Below are positions 5,466-6,744 of a stretch of DNA of 6,744 nucleotides, in pieces (position 1 is the first letter of the stretch; each line of letters opens with the position of its first letter). Position numbers and translations under genes: made by a program. Below the pieces are notes generated by a model. That model searched no databases. It had not been told where the DNA came from and worked only from the letters and a program-made list of their open reading frames with translations. The DNA lies in NCBI GenBank assembly GCA_002395865.1, contig DGVE01000159.1, positions 1 through 6,744 on the forward strand. Reading direction: 5' to 3'. The stretch is from Lachnospiraceae bacterium UBA4292 (GTDB taxonomy: Bacteria; Bacillota; Clostridia; Lachnospirales; Lachnospiraceae).

Positions 5466-6555
5466 GGGCGCCGACATCTCCACACTTATATCGGTCGAAC
5501 AAAACGGAGGACATTTCTTCGACGGCGGGGTAGAAAAGGACTGCCTTCAGATACTGAAGGACTACGGCTTCAACTATGTTCGCATACGCCTGTGGAATGA
5601 CCCGAGGTCATCTGACGGAAGGGCATACGGGGCAGGTGACAATGATGCGGACATGCTCCTGCGCCTGGCCTCACGGGCTAAGGCAGCAGGCCTTAAGATC
5701 CTTCTGGACTTTCACTACAGCGATTTCTGGGCCGATCCGGGCAAGCAGTACATTCCGAAAGCCTGGACAGAAAATGCCACGGTGGAGAGCCTCACGAAGC
5801 ATGTGTACGACTACACGCGTGAGATCGTCTCGGAGATGATAGGACGCGGTCTTCGCCCCGACATGGTCCAGATAGGCAATGAGCTCTCAAACGGCCTTCT
5901 GTGGCCCTTCGGAAAGGTCCCTGAGTACGACAATATAGCGCACTTTGTCAGCGCGGGGCTTGACGCCGTGCGCGAGCTGGATCCTTCGATAAAGCTTATG
6001 ATCCATCTGGACAACGGCGGCAAAAACTCGCTCTACCGCGAGTGGTTCGACAATTTCACAAAGCGCGGCAGTGATTTCGATATCATCGGACTGAGCTATT
6101 ATCCGTTCTGGCACGGGTCTTTTGCGGATCTGGCCGCAAATATGAATGACATAGCTCTTAGATACGGCAAGGAACTGGTGATAGCGGAGGTCTCCACGGG
6201 CTTCACCATGGAGGACTACGCTTCCTTCGAGCGCCTCGCGCCCCATGAGCGAAAGGGTTACGCCACGAAGCCTTCTTTAGCCGAGAAAGTGGAGTATCCG
6301 ATGACACCCGAGGGTCAGTGCGACTTTATGAAGCGTCTCGCAGACGTAATCCGCGCGGTACCGGGAGGCCTCGGGCGCGGCTTCTTCTACTGGGAGCCGG
6401 CCTGGATACCTGTCCCGAACGTGTGGTGGGCTACGCCGGCCGCCCTCGAGTACATACACGAGCCCGGGCCCGGCGGCAATGAGTGGGCTAATCAGGCCCT
6501 CTTCACCTACGACGGCCACGCCCTTCCCGCCCTCGCCGCTATCCGCGAGCTGTAG
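5452..6555 (+). CDS. Arabinogalactan endo-beta-1,4-galactanase, GH53, without signal peptide
   Basis: GH53 enzymes hydrolyse beta-1,4-galactan in type I arabinogalactan by a retaining mechanism on a TIM barrel. From ATG 5452 the protein has 367 residues, about one catalytic domain. Family blocks in order: IKGADIST at 4-11, VRIRLWNDP at 43-51, LLDFHYSDFWADPGKQYIPK at 84-103, MVQIGNE at 138-144 (E144 the predicted acid/base), LSYYPFWHG at 214-222, VIAEVSTGFT at 243-252 (E246 the predicted nucleophile), FFYWEPAWIP at 311-320, and NQALFTYDGHALPAL near 347-361. The barrel begins at once, and an in-frame stop at 5407 leaves no room for a signal peptide, so the enzyme is predicted to be cytoplasmic. 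Many GH53 enzymes, such as GanB of Bacillus subtilis, are secreted. It overlaps the zinc-ribbon gene by 14 nt. The block EVSTG departs from the commoner ETSYP form but keeps the glutamate. It probably cleaves imported galacto-oligosaccharides; that role is inference. Confidence 0.95.
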   Translation: MEMIKGADISTLISVEQNGGHFFDGGVEKDCLQILKDYGFNYVRIRLWNDPRSSDGRAYGAGDNDADMLLRLASRAKAAGLKILLDFHYSDFWADPGKQYIPKAWTENATVESLTKHVYDYTREIVSEMIGRGLRPDMVQIGNELSNGLLWPFGKVPEYDNIAHFVSAGLDAVRELDPSIKLMIHLDNGGKNSLYREWFDNFTKRGSDFDIIGLSYYPFWHGSFADLAANMNDIALRYGKELVIAEVSTGFTMEDYASFERLAPHERKGYATKPSLAEKVEYPMTPEGQCDFMKRLADVIRAVPGGLGRGFFYWEPAWIPVPNVWWATPAALEYIHEPGPGGNEWANQALFTYDGHALPALAAIREL

Positions 6556-6601
6556 GCCCTCCTTTTGCCTCCGATATCGACGGTGACCACACGGACGGTG
6601 G

Positions 6602-6628
6602 CCGCCAATCACTTAAGGGTGACGGCGG
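6602..6628 (+). other. Hairpin after the galactanase gene, possible weak terminator
   Basis: CCGCC (6602-6606) pairs with GGCGG (6624-6628), and TCAC (6609-6612) with GTGA (6619-6622), around a TTAAGG loop with a small AA/C internal loop. It lies 46 bases after the stop codon. No T-run follows, so it is at best a weak or factor-dependent terminator, or an mRNA-stabilising 3' structure. Confidence 0.4.
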
Positions 6629-6661
6629 ACGCCCGAAAATATATCCTTCGCTTATTGGGAA

Positions 6662-6701
6662 CGTCGGCCCATGCTGAATTCGCTTCGCGAATGGGCCGAC
6701 G
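6662..6701. repeat. 11-bp perfect inverted repeat with nested inner stem
   Basis: CGTCGGCCCAT (6662-6672) pairs exactly with ATGGGCCGACG (6691-6701). Inside, TCGC (6680-6683) pairs with GCGA (6687-6690) around a TTC loop, giving a long hairpin with a one-sided bulge. There is no T-run. It lies in gene-free DNA and has the look of a dispersed palindromic (REP-like) element. Confidence 0.6.
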
Positions 6702-6706
6702 CTACA

Positions 6707-6730
6707 TGTCAAGTCGCAAGCGACTTGACA
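6707..6730. repeat. 24-bp near-perfect palindrome (11-bp arms, AA centre)
   Basis: TGTCAAGTCGC (6707-6717) is followed by AA and then the exact reverse complement GCGACTTGACA (6720-6730). It starts five bases after the preceding inverted repeat and shares the core TCGC...GCGA with it. It could be part of the same dispersed repeat unit or an operator for a gene to the right of the window. No T-run follows it inside the window. Confidence 0.6.
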
Positions 6731-6744
6731 CAGATCATGGCTCG

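Noticed and set aside
6602..6628. Confident rho-independent terminator after the galactanase
   Set aside because: The hairpin is good but no run of T follows within the next 15 bases, so it is listed only as a hairpin.
1..6744. CRISPR array, tRNA or rRNA genes
   Set aside because: No regularly spaced repeats, cloverleaf or conserved rRNA segments were seen on either strand by eye.

Overview
The window reads as a chromosomal carbohydrate-utilisation region of an anaerobic member of the Bacillota, most likely a Clostridia/Lachnospiraceae-type gut bacterium. The grounds are strong GGAGG-type ribosome binding sites, an ABC sugar importer without its own ATPase, short intrinsic terminators, moderate GC and the gene families present. 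The assignment is inferred from style and family, not from a marker gene.

Layout, all genes on the + strand. Bases 1-3200 hold a CUT1-type (MalEFG/GanSPQ-like) oligosaccharide importer: the 3' part of a substrate-binding protein gene (1-797), a 181-bp intergenic stretch with a strong internal hairpin terminator, a MalF/GanP-like permease (979-2343) and a MalG/GanQ-like permease (2343-3200, overlapping its neighbour by one base). A textbook intrinsic terminator at 3216-3244 closes this unit. Bases 3245-3387 are AT-rich and carry two dyads, a weak promoter candidate and a hairpin just before the next ribosome binding site.

Bases 3388-6555 form a second unit of three overlapping genes. They encode a 619-residue protein of a poorly described barrel-plus-beta-sandwich family (3388-5247), an 81-residue four-cysteine zinc-ribbon protein (5220-5465), and a GH53 arabinogalactan endo-beta-1,4-galactanase (5452-6555) that lacks a signal peptide. 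Overlaps of 28 and 14 nt with well-placed ribosome binding sites suggest translational coupling. Bases 6556-6744 contain no gene but hold three hairpins, two of them perfect 11-bp inverted repeats.

Working model (inference): the importer brings oligosaccharides into the cell, energised by a shared MsmK-type ATPase encoded elsewhere. The cytoplasmic GH53 enzyme, perhaps with the 619-residue protein, processes beta-1,4-galactose-containing oligosaccharides inside. The link between the two halves is not secure. Codon usage changes sharply at about 3300 (ATA and CCC codons become common), so the downstream trio may have a different origin from the importer. The best candidate for something undescribed is this trio, whose first two members have no function I can name.
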